In this document: one piece after another, positions 52,966-61,450 of the stretch | Numbering within the stretch: the stretch's first letter is position 1 | Layout: every line of letters begins with the position of its first letter | Source of the DNA: WRMS01 sp038562165 | GTDB lineage: Bacteria > Bacillota > Peptococcia > DRI-13 > UBA5745 | Assembly: GCA_038562165.1 (NCBI GenBank) | Contig: JBCFAO010000012.1 | Location: 1-64,000, forward strand | DNA length: 64,000 bases | Reading direction: 5' to 3' | The notes under the pieces: model-generated | What the model was told of the DNA's origin: nothing | Seen by the model: the letters and a program-made list of their open reading frames with translations, nothing else | Database searches by the model: none | Translations under genes and position numbers: made by a program

Positions 52966-53847
52966 TTAACGACCACCTTCCTGCAGACCAAAATCCGCCA
53001 GAATCCGGCCAAAGGTCTTGTCGGAAACGCCTTTGACCCCTTCTTTCTTGTAAGGCATGGAAGCTCTGGTGGGAATCATCTCCCTGACGGCATCCGACAG
53101 CAGATCGGCACAAGGTGCAAAGGTGGCTTTGCTGACGGGTTTGCCTGCCAAATACTCCTCAACCTTGGGCAAACGGGCAGGCTTAGGCGATACGCCGCCT
53201 ATGACTACCTGAGCCCGGCTGATATTGCCGGCATCGTCTTTTTCAACGAGGACGGCCAAACCTACAACGACGATGACCAAGGCCTTTCTCTTGCCCAGCT
53301 TCATGGTGGCCGTGGCAACTCCCTTGGCAGGCGCGTCGAAATAGATTTCCGTCATTAACTCGTCGTCGGCAATCTGGGTTTTTTTGCAGTTGGCGTAGAA
53401 GTCCGTCAGCTTCATTTCCCGTTTGCCGGCCTTGCTTTGCAGCACTACGGTGGCATCCAGGGCCATGAAGGTGGTGGGGCTGTCGCCGGCCACGGAGCAA
53501 TTGACTACATTGCCGCCGATGGTGCCCAAATTGCGGATCTGGGGCGAGCCTACATGAACGGCGCAAGAATGAAGGCCTTTGACATTCTCTCTGATATAAG
53601 GATCGTTTTCCAGTTCGGTAAAGGTGGTTAAGGCGCCGATTTTCACTTTGCCGTCTTCCACTTTACAATAACGGAGCTCATTGAGCTTGTTGATGTTGAT
53701 CACACAGTCGGTGTCCCGCTGACGTTCCGTCAGCTCGATGACCACGTCTGTGCCGCCGGCGATAACCGTGGCTCTGCCTTTACATTGGTTCAGCAGATCC
53801 AAAGCCTCTGTCAGCGTCTTTGGCGTGTAAAAATTAAATGCTTTCAT
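52966..53847 (-). CDS. ndhF: Nicotinate dehydrogenase FAD subunit
   Basis: A 293-aa FAD-binding subunit of the CO-dehydrogenase/xanthine-dehydrogenase medium-chain type. ATVIAGGTDVVIEL near residue 29 and IRNLGTIGGNVVNCSVAGDS near 105 are the FAD loops. It passes electrons to NADP in the known enzyme. It is directly followed by ndhS with a 1-bp gap. The gene order F-S-LM matches a complete hydroxylase. Confidence 0.92.
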   Translation of the reverse strand: MKAFNFYTPKTLTEALDLLNQCKGRATVIAGGTDVVIELTERQRDTDCVININKLNELRYCKVEDGKVKIGALTTFTELENDPYIRENVKGLHSCAVHVGSPQIRNLGTIGGNVVNCSVAGDSPTTFMALDATVVLQSKAGKREMKLTDFYANCKKTQIADDELMTEIYFDAPAKGVATATMKLGKRKALVIVVVGLAVLVEKDDAGNISRAQVVIGGVSPKPARLPKVEEYLAGKPVSKATFAPCADLLSDAVREMIPTRASMPYKKEGVKGVSDKTFGRILADFGLQEGGR

Positions 53848-53928
53848 AAAAGAACGAACCCCCCTCGTCTTTTAACATAATAGGAATATGACCGGTAATA
53901 CTGGTGAGCCCTGGTGTAATTGGTGTCC

Positions 53929-54819
53929 TTAACAATCTTTGACCTTGACGCCGGCCAAGTCTTCCCAAACCTTGATGACGGCGGAAATATCCTGGCGGTT
54001 GAGGCCTTTGGCCCGGGCCATCTCAAAAACCTGAGCCGCAGCGGCGGTCAAAGGCAGAGGGGCGGCCACGTCTTTGGCGGCGTCAAGAGCCAGGCCCAGA
54101 TCTTTGTACTGCAGATCCACGGCAAAGCCCGTATCAAAAGCATCGGCCATGATGAATTTGTCAAACTTAGCCTCCAGGGCATAGGAACGGCCGGAGCTGA
54201 CGCTGATTACTTCTTTCATGGTTTCCGCTTTCAGACCCAGCTTAGCGCCCAAAACGAGAGCCTCGGCCAGGGCGGCCATGCTGGTGCCCAAGAGCAAGTT
54301 GTTGACGATTTTAATGGCGTCGCCGGCGCCGGCTTCTCCAACGTGGTAAATGTTTTTCCCTAATACCTGGAGAACGGGAGCAACTTTTTCATAAGTTTCT
54401 TCGTCACAGCCCACCATAATGGTAAGGGTGCCTGCCGCAGCGCCGGACACGCCGCCGCTGACGGGAGCGTCCATGTATTTGACGCCGTATTTCTCGCCGG
54501 CCTTGGCCATAGCCTTGGTGGTGGCGGGAGCTACGCTACTCATGTCCATGATGATGGTGCCGGGTTTGCAGTTTTCCATAACGCCGCCTTTGCCGGTCAT
54601 GACCGTTTCTACAATTTTGGCGTTGGGCAGCGAAGTAACGATCAAATCAGCTTTGGCGGACAACTCTCCGCTATCGGCACAGGCTTTGGCGCCGAAGCCT
54701 TCCAGCTCTTTGACGTTTGCTTCAATTAAATCATAAACATAGACCTCGTAGCCGGCAGCCAAAAGATTCTTTGCCATAGGTTTGCCCATGGCGCCTGCGC
54801 CGATAAAACCGATTTTCAT
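53929..54819 (-). CDS. hgd: 2-(Hydroxymethyl)glutarate dehydrogenase
   Basis: A 296-aa beta-hydroxyacid dehydrogenase. GFIGAGAMGKPMAKNLL is the NAD-binding start, DAPVSGGVSGAAAGTL near 118 the substrate loop, and GEAGAGDAIKIVNNLLL near 165 holds the catalytic Lys. The start is ATG 54819; the frame continues to 54897 without family-like sequence. It reduces 2-formylglutarate, the enamidase product, to (S)-2-(hydroxymethyl)glutarate. Tartronate semialdehyde or 3-hydroxyisobutyrate dehydrogenase would look similar; the operon context decides. Confidence 0.88.
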   Translation of the reverse strand: MKIGFIGAGAMGKPMAKNLLAAGYEVYVYDLIEANVKELEGFGAKACADSGELSAKADLIVTSLPNAKIVETVMTGKGGVMENCKPGTIIMDMSSVAPATTKAMAKAGEKYGVKYMDAPVSGGVSGAAAGTLTIMVGCDEETYEKVAPVLQVLGKNIYHVGEAGAGDAIKIVNNLLLGTSMAALAEALVLGAKLGLKAETMKEVISVSSGRSYALEAKFDKFIMADAFDTGFAVDLQYKDLGLALDAAKDVAAPLPLTAAAAQVFEMARAKGLNRQDISAVIKVWEDLAGVKVKDC

Positions 54820-54934
54820 GAGTATCAATCCTCTTTCTTGTGATATCAGTAGATTAAGGAAAGGGGGCGGCAACGCGTCGTCCCCCGTAAACCTCAATCA
54901 CAGTAACAATACAGGGAGTTTAAAAGACGGACGC

Positions 54935-55516
54935 TTAGCGCAAGCCGTCTTCGCCTTTGATCTCGCTGATTTGCAGGCCGCCGATTCTGGGATGAGGACG
55001 GCCGCCGTCAGTGAAGGCCAGAGCCACTACGATTTCGTCGCATTTGGGAGCGTCGGCAATCCTGACCTCCATGGCATCATAGTGGGTGCGGACAAAAGCG
55101 GCGTCTTTATAGTGCAGAGGTACATCCAAAGCCGTACCGGCAGCGCCGGCTTTTTTGGCGGAAGGAATGATGGCTTTGCCGCCGCCGATGGCGTCGCGCA
55201 TGGGTTTGCCCAGCTTGGGATGAAGAATGGCGGCGCAATGCTCTAATTCGCCGTCCAGGCCGGCGATGGCGCCTTTGCCGTAGCTGTGGATATTGCCTTC
55301 GCCCAGAATCTTGGCAGCTTCCTTGGAAAGGTAATCGCCCAGCCATTCGCCGACTTCACTGAGCTCGGACAAATCTTCCTGGTATTTGCCGGCATAAGGA
55401 TTCTTAATAACGGCGGCTACGGAAACCCGGCGAATGGGTTTTTCCAGGTCGGAGAAGCCTTCGTAACGGATTTCTTCCACAGAGGTAACGACTTTTCTGA
55501 TTTTGGGTTCTAACAT
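54935..55516 (-). CDS. DUF1185 'amino acid synthesis' family protein
   Basis: A 193-aa protein resembling the DUF1185/amino-acid-synthesis family. Recognisable blocks are AAVIKNPYAGKYQEDLSEL near residue 34 and GKPMRDAIGGGKAIIPSAKK near 102. The start is ATG 55516 after AAGGAGAG. No function is established for the family. Its place between hgd and UPF0280, inside an operon of otherwise assigned enzymes, argues for a role in nicotinate breakdown, perhaps handling the reactive formylglutarate or a cofactor. That is inference. Confidence 0.7.
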   Translation of the reverse strand: MLEPKIRKVVTSVEEIRYEGFSDLEKPIRRVSVAAVIKNPYAGKYQEDLSELSEVGEWLGDYLSKEAAKILGEGNIHSYGKGAIAGLDGELEHCAAILHPKLGKPMRDAIGGGKAIIPSAKKAGAAGTALDVPLHYKDAAFVRTHYDAMEVRIADAPKCDEIVVALAFTDGGRPHPRIGGLQISEIKGEDGLR

Positions 55517-55554
55517 AAGCAATCTCTCCTTTATATGTATAATTGATCTTGATC

Positions 55555-56442
55555 TTACTCGGTTTGGGAGCCTGGCATATTGATCCGGATCATCTGATCC
55601 TGAACTCTGGCGGTCATCGCCAGTAAGTTGCCTTTATGCTTTTGCCGGAGGGCTTCCTGCTCCGCTTGGGCCAAAGCCTGCCGCACTTCCCGGCGGGTCA
55701 GCCGGTCTACTGCCACTACTACATCCAGATCCCGGATATCGCTTTGGGGATCGAAAACACCGGCTTTCGTCGTCAGAACCCGGGGAGAAGGCACATAGGT
55801 GGTATTGGCCAGGTGAGTGGCCAAAGCGTCGGCTAAAATGCAACGGGAAGAAAAAACGCTGACCCCTTGGGCGATGCCCCGGGTGAAGCTTCTGCCCCCC
55901 AAACCGCTGGTGGCTACGCCGCCGATGCCGTCCTCAGCTTTGATGGGAACCACCAGATCCACCTGGCCGGCAGCAAGGCTTGACATAATGCCCAGATTCA
56001 GCTTTTGTCCGGGGGCCAGCCGCAGAGCTACGTCGCCGCCGTTGTTGACGGAAACCCGCTGGGCTCCCCGGGCAAAGAGCCAATCGGCTACTAAATCCGC
56101 CATAGCCCCGGCAACGGTAGCCATAGGAGTCAAAGTAGGCTCTTCCACTGCTAAAACGGCCTCCAGCATTTGGGCCGGCAGTCCCGTCAGAATCCGCAAG
56201 GGAATTTGGCCGGGATACAGGCGCAATAAATCCAGAGAGGAGGTGAGCTCTTTCAGCCCTTCCTCTATTACGGCAAAAGCCTGGCAGCAAAGGTCCGTTA
56301 AGGGACGGCCTTCTTTATCGGCCATAATCACCATGGAAACGGGCCCGTAGTCTACGTAAACCTTGCCGTCCTCCAGCACCCGGTAAGGACCGGAGTCCGG
56401 GGCGGAGGCAAGCCGGTCATGATCTGTAATTTGATACTGCAT
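55555..56442 (-). CDS. UPF0280 family protein
   Basis: A 295-aa UPF0280 family protein, a group distantly related to the ApbE flavin-transfer fold. Typical blocks are PMATVAGAMADLVADWLFARG near residue 113, VNNGGDVALRL near 138, and GGVATSGLGGRSFTRGIAQG near 178. The start is ATG 56442 preceded by GGAGG. Biochemical function is unknown. It adjoins the DUF1185 gene, and a paired role in maturation or repair of a pathway enzyme is possible. Confidence 0.78.
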   Translation of the reverse strand: MQYQITDHDRLASAPDSGPYRVLEDGKVYVDYGPVSMVIMADKEGRPLTDLCCQAFAVIEEGLKELTSSLDLLRLYPGQIPLRILTGLPAQMLEAVLAVEEPTLTPMATVAGAMADLVADWLFARGAQRVSVNNGGDVALRLAPGQKLNLGIMSSLAAGQVDLVVPIKAEDGIGGVATSGLGGRSFTRGIAQGVSVFSSRCILADALATHLANTTYVPSPRVLTTKAGVFDPQSDIRDLDVVVAVDRLTRREVRQALAQAEQEALRQKHKGNLLAMTARVQDQMIRINMPGSQTE

Positions 56443-56544
56443 AGAAGCCTCCGCAAAACCTGTAGTAATCATTAAAGAGAAGCGAGGCAGCGGCTAAGGA
56501 CTTTAGTGCTCTGTAGCCCCTTGAAGTTTGCACCTGCTTGCGCA

Positions 56545-56574
56545 TCTGTGACAACTTTTAGGAGTCACAAAGCA
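56545..56574. repeat. Small palindromic repeat, copy 2
   Basis: TCTGTGACAACTTTTAGGAG followed by TCACAAAGCA is the reverse complement, with a few changes, of the sequence at 34357-34386. It lies between the 6-hydroxynicotinate reductase stop and the UPF0280 start. Confidence 0.45.
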
Positions 56575-56580
56575 TCCGGC

Positions 56581-58086
56581 CTAGGCATCGCCTTTTAAGG
56601 TTTTGACATCCTTGACCTGATCCATATGACCGCCAATAGCCTCGTAGTCCGATAGCTTCATGGTATACTCCACCGGCGCCACCGTAGCGGGAGTGGGGAC
56701 CCAGCTAAAGCCGTTGGCTACCACTTGCTCGGTATCGATGATGAAGTTGATGCCGCCGCCGGGAAGAATAAAGGTGGGAGCGCCGCCGATGGTCAGAACG
56801 GCTTTGCCGGCGTGGACGGCTTTGGAAAGAGCCAGAGGCTTCTTGCAGACGCCGCCCCGGGCGCTGCCGCCGGTACCGCCGGTGTACATCACGGAACAGC
56901 GGGATTCTTCACAGGCTTCATTGATGGCTTTCGGCACCCGCAGGGCTTTTTCCGTCATGGGGATGGCCTTGACTTCGCCGTCGGCCTGTAGCTCAAAGAG
57001 CTCATGAATCTCACCGGTGGTATTGACCACCAGAATCGTCATGCCCGGTTTGGCAATGGACATATCCACGCTCTTGATGGCATCCCGGCAGCTCATCAGC
57101 GTAGTGCCGCCGATGCCGTCGCCGTGTTCGCCAAAGTAGCGGCCCCGGGAGCTCTTGGTGGCGTTGGGCACCACGCCGCTCCAGGAAAGGCCGATGGCAG
57201 CGCCGGCCAGATGCTCGGTGCATAAGCCGATGACATGATGGTCGATAACCAGGCATTCGTCCACGCATTCTTTCATGAGATAGGCAAAGAGGCCTACGGT
57301 AGCGCTGCCGCAGCCCAGGCGCATTTTCTTTTCCTGAACGCCGTTGATGATGGGGGCTTTGCCGGCCTGCATGCGGACTTTGTATTTCTTGTCTACGGAA
57401 ACTTCCACTTCCTGGCCGTTGGCCAGTTCCACGATGGTGCGGGCCGTCATGAAGCCGCCGTCACCGGTGAGCCGGTTAGCGCCGCCGATGGCGATCATTT
57501 TGGAGCCGTATTCTTCCGTATTGACCATACCCACAACTTTGCCGTCACGGTAGACCTTGGCGCCCTCTTCGCCGATATAGCTGTTGGTATCCAGCTTCAC
57601 AATCAGGCCGCTGTAGCTCAAAGGTGCTTCTGTGACAACGGTAACCACATCCACGCCCTCTCTGCTTTCCTTGACGATATGGGGAGCAGGCAGGGAGCAG
57701 GGGTAGTTGGCGCCGCCGCCGACGGCGGTAATGATGGGCCGGCGGATATTTTCCTCGGGGGAAACTAAATCCTTGGGCTCCAAAACATGTTCCAAAGTTC
57801 TTTCCAGCTTGCCGTTTCTGTTGGCGTAGCGTTTGCAAGCACCGGTAGCGCCTTCAGGAACCCGGCACTGAATGGGACAGTTGCTGCATATTACGGCGGC
57901 AGCCGGCAATTCGTCGGTTTTCTCCAAAGCTTTAAAAGGACAAACCCGGACGCAGATGCCGCATTGTACGCAGGAATCTTTAATGTGCAGTTTTTTTCCT
58001 TCTAAGTACAAAGCTTCTACGGGACAGTTTTTTACGCAAATACCGCAGCTTTTACAATTTTCGTTAACGATGATCACTAAATCCAC
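56581..58086 (-). CDS. hnr: 6-Hydroxynicotinate reductase
   Basis: A 501-aa protein with an N-terminal pair of 4Fe-4S ferredoxin motifs (CKSCGICVKNC near residue 11, CVQCGICVRVC near 39) and a long C-terminal region matching 6-hydroxynicotinate reductase of nicotinate fermenters. It reduces 6-hydroxynicotinate to 6-oxo-1,4,5,6-tetrahydronicotinate using reduced ferredoxin. The start is GTG at 58086 or, with better spacing from AAAGGGTGG, the in-frame GTG at 58077. It lies one gene after enamidase. Confidence 0.87.
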   Translation of the reverse strand: MDLVIIVNENCKSCGICVKNCPVEALYLEGKKLHIKDSCVQCGICVRVCPFKALEKTDELPAAAVICSNCPIQCRVPEGATGACKRYANRNGKLERTLEHVLEPKDLVSPEENIRRPIITAVGGGANYPCSLPAPHIVKESREGVDVVTVVTEAPLSYSGLIVKLDTNSYIGEEGAKVYRDGKVVGMVNTEEYGSKMIAIGGANRLTGDGGFMTARTIVELANGQEVEVSVDKKYKVRMQAGKAPIINGVQEKKMRLGCGSATVGLFAYLMKECVDECLVIDHHVIGLCTEHLAGAAIGLSWSGVVPNATKSSRGRYFGEHGDGIGGTTLMSCRDAIKSVDMSIAKPGMTILVVNTTGEIHELFELQADGEVKAIPMTEKALRVPKAINEACEESRCSVMYTGGTGGSARGGVCKKPLALSKAVHAGKAVLTIGGAPTFILPGGGINFIIDTEQVVANGFSWVPTPATVAPVEYTMKLSDYEAIGGHMDQVKDVKTLKGDA

Positions 58087-58148
58087 CCTTTCTTAAACCC
58101 TCTTAACCCCTTAAAACCTAAGCATTACCTTGGCGGCTTATTAAAGCC

Positions 58149-59309
58149 TTATTGAACTTTGGCCTGGCGTGTGGCGGGAGGCGTATTGCGGCTCTTGTTG
58201 ACCTTCACTACGCCGTCGATGATGACGATGCTGACGCCGGGGATGTCGCCGGCGGCAATGGCGCCCAAAGCGTCCTCGGCTACGGAGCCCAAAGGGGCGT
58301 CCATGATTACCAGGTCGGCCTCTTTGCCGGGAGCAATAACGCCGGTGTTTAGACCGTAGACCTTGGCGGTATTGCCGGTGGCCATACAAACGGTCTGTTC
58401 GGGAGCGATGCCGGATACGGAAGCGATCTGGCACATATTGCGCAGGATGCCCAAGGGAATCAGGCCGGTGCCGGAAGGAGCGTCGTTGCCGAAGATAATC
58501 CGGGGCAGCATACCTTTTTCCTGGGCCCGGCGGGCTACGTAATCGGCTACCTTGGGATTGCCGCACTGAACGATTTCCAGAGCAAATTCCGTCTCGTCCA
58601 TGATACGGTCCACTTCCTGCAGGGAGATAGCGGTAGGTCCGCCATTAATATGAGAAACCACATCGGGCTTCGTGGCGATAACATCAGCGGCAGTGACGGT
58701 GGAGCTGCCGGGAATGGAAGTGCCGCCGGTATGCATTTGCACTTTGAAACCATATTTATGGGCCCACTCTACCATCGGAGCTGCTTCGGCAGGAGACTTG
58801 ACGGAACCCAGGCCGATTTCGCCTACGATCCATACGCCTTGCTCTTTCAGCTCGGCAAAGTCTTTTTCCACAAGGCCTTTTTCCAGGATCAGGCCGCCGC
58901 CGTGAACTTTAACCCCGGAAGGCCGGGCATTCTCATAAGATTTATGGGCTAAAATAGCCAGGGCTTTCGTACCGGCCGGATCTTTAGGACGGCCGGGCAT
59001 ATGAGCCTCGCCGGCGGAAATCATAGTGGTAACGCCGCCGTGTAAAGCACTGTCAATATAATTAAGGGTGGACTGGCGCTGGGCAAAATCTCCGATAGTG
59101 GTATGAACGTGAGAATCAAAAAGTCCGGGTGTTACGGTAGTGCCGCCGGCGTCAATAACTTTGGCGCCTTCAGCCTTTTCGGCCAGCTCTTTGCCGCCGA
59201 TGGCAACGATAAGGTTGTCCTCCACGACTATAGTATCACCTTTCAGGATTGGGTTGGCACAATCCCCGCTGACAATAGTACCGATGTTGGTAATGATTAG
59301 CTTGCTCAT
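58149..59309 (-). CDS. ena: Enamidase
   Basis: A 386-aa amidohydrolase with the metal-binding DSHVHTT motif near residue 67, MISAGEAHMPGRP near 95 and FGNDAPSGTGLIP near 280 holding the catalytic Asp. The start is ATG 59309 (MSKLIITNIG) after GAGAGGAGA, not the longer frame from 59366. It hydrolyses 6-oxo-1,4,5,6-tetrahydronicotinate to 2-formylglutarate and ammonia. It is the first gene of the nicotinate operon, directly after a sigma-54-type promoter. Confidence 0.9.
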   Translation of the reverse strand: MSKLIITNIGTIVSGDCANPILKGDTIVVEDNLIVAIGGKELAEKAEGAKVIDAGGTTVTPGLFDSHVHTTIGDFAQRQSTLNYIDSALHGGVTTMISAGEAHMPGRPKDPAGTKALAILAHKSYENARPSGVKVHGGGLILEKGLVEKDFAELKEQGVWIVGEIGLGSVKSPAEAAPMVEWAHKYGFKVQMHTGGTSIPGSSTVTAADVIATKPDVVSHINGGPTAISLQEVDRIMDETEFALEIVQCGNPKVADYVARRAQEKGMLPRIIFGNDAPSGTGLIPLGILRNMCQIASVSGIAPEQTVCMATGNTAKVYGLNTGVIAPGKEADLVIMDAPLGSVAEDALGAIAAGDIPGVSIVIIDGVVKVNKSRNTPPATRQAKVQ

Positions 59310-59383
59310 GATACATTCTCCTCTCTCTATATAAAAAAGTGGTTGGTCCGGTCCCCCTATGACCATCTATTACTATTTAACAT

Positions 59384-59400
59384 AGCAAGAAGTATGCCAA
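59384..59400 (-). promoter_or_regulatory. Sigma-54 (-24/-12) promoter of the nicotinate operon
   Basis: On the minus strand TTGGCAT-N5-TTGCT matches the YTGGCACGRNNNTTGCW consensus with GG and GC at exact spacing (one change, C to T, in the -24 box). It faces enamidase, 75 bp before its ATG, and sits beside a gene for a sigma-54-dependent activator. Confidence 0.82.
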
Positions 59401-59531
59401 AAATTCGACAATGATGAAAAATAGAATAGAGTATACAAAAAACCTTTACATTTGTTAAGATTTTTGATGATTGGGCCAGAAAGCAGAAAAGGGCAAAAGT
59501 TGTCGGATAAAAACGGAAAAAGCGACCAAAC

Positions 59532-59619
59532 ATTTCAAAAATGTAATGCCTCAAAAATATGGCGGCCTGTGAGGGATTTTCAACGTTTCAAAAATGAAAT
59601 GATGGTTTCAAGGTTGAAA
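59532..59619 (-). promoter_or_regulatory. Three activator-binding inverted repeats (UAS)
   Basis: TTTCA-N4-TGAAA occurs perfectly at 59586-59599 and 59606-59619. A near copy, ATTTCA-N4-TGTAAT, is at 59532-59547. Centres are 20 and 53 bp apart. They lie about 150-230 bp upstream of the -12 element, the normal place for enhancer sites of sigma-54 activators. Confidence 0.75.
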
Positions 59620-59682
59620 TACACAGGCGCCGATATTGCTGAGGCATAAGGGGTGAGGCTTTTAATTATTCTATTTTTTCAT

Positions 59683-61254
59683 TTATTCAATGCCAAATTC
59701 TTTGATTTTTCGCCAGAGGGTGATGGTGCTGATACCCAGCAGGTCGGCGGCTTCTTTTTTAATGCCGCCGGCATGATGCAAGGCGTTTTTGATGGCTGCA
59801 ATCTCCGCATGCTGGATCTGGTCCTTTAAATTGAAAGATTTGCCCGTTGGGCCCCTGTGGCCCTGACTCAAGTTCAGCAAATAAGGGGGCAGGCTTGAAC
59901 TCAGCAACCGGCTTTCGTTGACGCTGGTCATATTCATAGCCCGTTCCACGCAGCTTTTCAACTCCCGCACATTGCCGGGCCAGTGGTGGCTCATTAAAAT
60001 GTCGTAAAATCTGTCTTCGGCGGAAAAGACGAATTTTCCCAACAGCCGGTTAAATTCCGCAATAAAAGTTTTAACCAGCAGGGGAATATCCTCCTTGCGC
60101 TCCCGCAAAGGGGGGATGCGGATCTCGATGACGTTGATGCGGTAGTAGAGGTCCTCCCGGAAACGGCCTTCTTTGACAGCCTGAAGCAGGTCGCTATGGG
60201 TGGAGGAAATAATGCGGACGTCCAGCTTAATCGGCGTGAACTCCCCGATGCGCATTACCTCTTTTTCCTGAATGACCCGCAGCAGTTTTGTCTGCAGGTC
60301 CGGCGGCATTTCACTGATTTCGTCAAGAAAAATCGTACCCGTATTGGCCTGCTCGAAGGCGCCGCTGCTGCCTTCTTTTTTGGCACCGGTAAAAGCGCCG
60401 CCGGAATAGCCGAATAAATAGCTTTCGATGATGCTGGCCGGTATGGCGCCGCAGTTGATGGCGACGAAAGGCTTATCCCGCCGGTCGCTTTCGTTATGGA
60501 TAGCCTGGGCAAAGAGCTCTTTACCGGTGCCCGTTTCCCCATTGAGCAAAATGGAGGAGGCCCGGGAGGCCGTAAGGCACAAGTGCTTGGCATAAGTGAT
60601 TTTTTCGCTTTCGCCTACAATATCCTTTAAATTGTAGCGGGCGGTCTGAAACTTTTTAACTTCCTCAAATAATTTTTTCTCATGGTGGACGGTGAGCTCG
60701 TTATTGAAGCCCAGACCGTATTCTTTAGTAATAGGAATGCGGATAGCCATGGCCCCGTGAACGGAGGTGGATTCGCCGAAGGTGGGGGTTTGCTCCTCCA
60801 TGGCTTTGCGGGCCAGCTTGCTGACCTTGCCGATTTGCTTTTCAATAACCTTGCCAGCGGCGTCTACCGTATTGAGCCGTAAGCCGTTTTTATCGAAAAT
60901 AACGGCTTCGCCGCCTACGAGGCGGGCAATAAAGGGCAGGGCCTGATCCAAAGATTTGACCAAGGCTTGATCCCTGGCGGTTTTGGCGGTGTTGCTGGCG
61001 GCAATCACGTAGTCGCCGAAGGGAATGGCCCAGGTTTGGGCGTCATTGGCGATTTGAGAGAAACCGATCTTGATCTGGCCGCTTTCACCGGCTTCCCGGG
61101 CCAGGTCGTAAACCATGCCCCGCATTTCCGTCAACTCCGTGCCGGAGGAATCGTAAGTCCTGATCCGGATGCCGGCGGTGTCGGTGATTGTGGAATAGCC
61201 TTCGCAAATTTGGGCGATGGATTTTAAGGCATCTTCAAATTGGGCAGCTTCCAT
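59683..61254 (-). CDS. Sigma-54-dependent transcriptional activator
   Basis: A 523-aa enhancer-binding protein. About 190 N-terminal residues form a GAF/PAS-like sensory region that I cannot assign to a ligand. The AAA+ domain follows, with Walker A GETGTGKELFAQ near 240, the sigma-54-contacting GAFTGA loop near 290 and Walker B IFLDEISEMP near 310. A Fis-type helix-turn-helix ends the protein (KKEAADLLGISTITLWRKIK). Ribosome site AAAGGAAA. The -24/-12 promoter and inverted repeats directly downstream point to control of the nicotinate operon, with nicotinate or 6-hydroxynicotinate as plausible effector. Confidence 0.92.
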   Translation of the reverse strand: MEAAQFEDALKSIAQICEGYSTITDTAGIRIRTYDSSGTELTEMRGMVYDLAREAGESGQIKIGFSQIANDAQTWAIPFGDYVIAASNTAKTARDQALVKSLDQALPFIARLVGGEAVIFDKNGLRLNTVDAAGKVIEKQIGKVSKLARKAMEEQTPTFGESTSVHGAMAIRIPITKEYGLGFNNELTVHHEKKLFEEVKKFQTARYNLKDIVGESEKITYAKHLCLTASRASSILLNGETGTGKELFAQAIHNESDRRDKPFVAINCGAIPASIIESYLFGYSGGAFTGAKKEGSSGAFEQANTGTIFLDEISEMPPDLQTKLLRVIQEKEVMRIGEFTPIKLDVRIISSTHSDLLQAVKEGRFREDLYYRINVIEIRIPPLRERKEDIPLLVKTFIAEFNRLLGKFVFSAEDRFYDILMSHHWPGNVRELKSCVERAMNMTSVNESRLLSSSLPPYLLNLSQGHRGPTGKSFNLKDQIQHAEIAAIKNALHHAGGIKKEAADLLGISTITLWRKIKEFGIE

Positions 61255-61270
61255 AGGCGTTTCCTTTCTT

Positions 61271-61319
61271 ATCCCGATAGCGGTTTTTTATCAGGAATCG
61301 GGATTAAGGGTTGATTATA
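61271..61319 (-). promoter_or_regulatory. Candidate promoter and leader hairpin of the activator gene
   Basis: Minus-strand TATAAT (61314-61319) with TTCATT 16 bp upstream could be a weak vegetative promoter. Just downstream, ATCCCGAT and ATCGGGAT (61271-61304) form a perfect 8-bp stem in the leader, ending 17 bp before the ATG. Confidence 0.4.
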
Positions 61320-61350
61320 GCGGTTATTGATGTAGAATGAACAATAGAGC

Positions 61351-61440
61351 CTGAATTCGAGAAGCTTGAATTCGGGAGGCCGGAATCCGAAAAGCTTGAA
61401 TCCAAGAAACTGGAATCCGAGAGGCCGGCATTCAAAAAGG
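61351..61440. repeat. Degenerate 14-16-bp tandem repeats
   Basis: About six adjacent variants of CTTGAATCCGAGAAG (for example CTGAATTCGAGAAG, CTTGAATTCGGGAGG, CTGGAATCCGAGAGG) fill the 90 bp before the membrane-protein start. The copies differ at several positions, unlike the identical copies at 49.9 kb. Confidence 0.6.
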
Positions 61441-61450
61441 GAGATGTATC

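Larger units (their letters stand above)
59310..59682 (-). promoter_or_regulatory. Regulatory gap between activator gene and nicotinate operon
   Basis: A 373-bp AT-rich gap without genes. Reading in the transcribed direction it carries three inverted-repeat activator sites (59619-59532), then a -24/-12 promoter (59400-59384) and a leader with the enamidase ribosome site. Confidence 0.7.
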
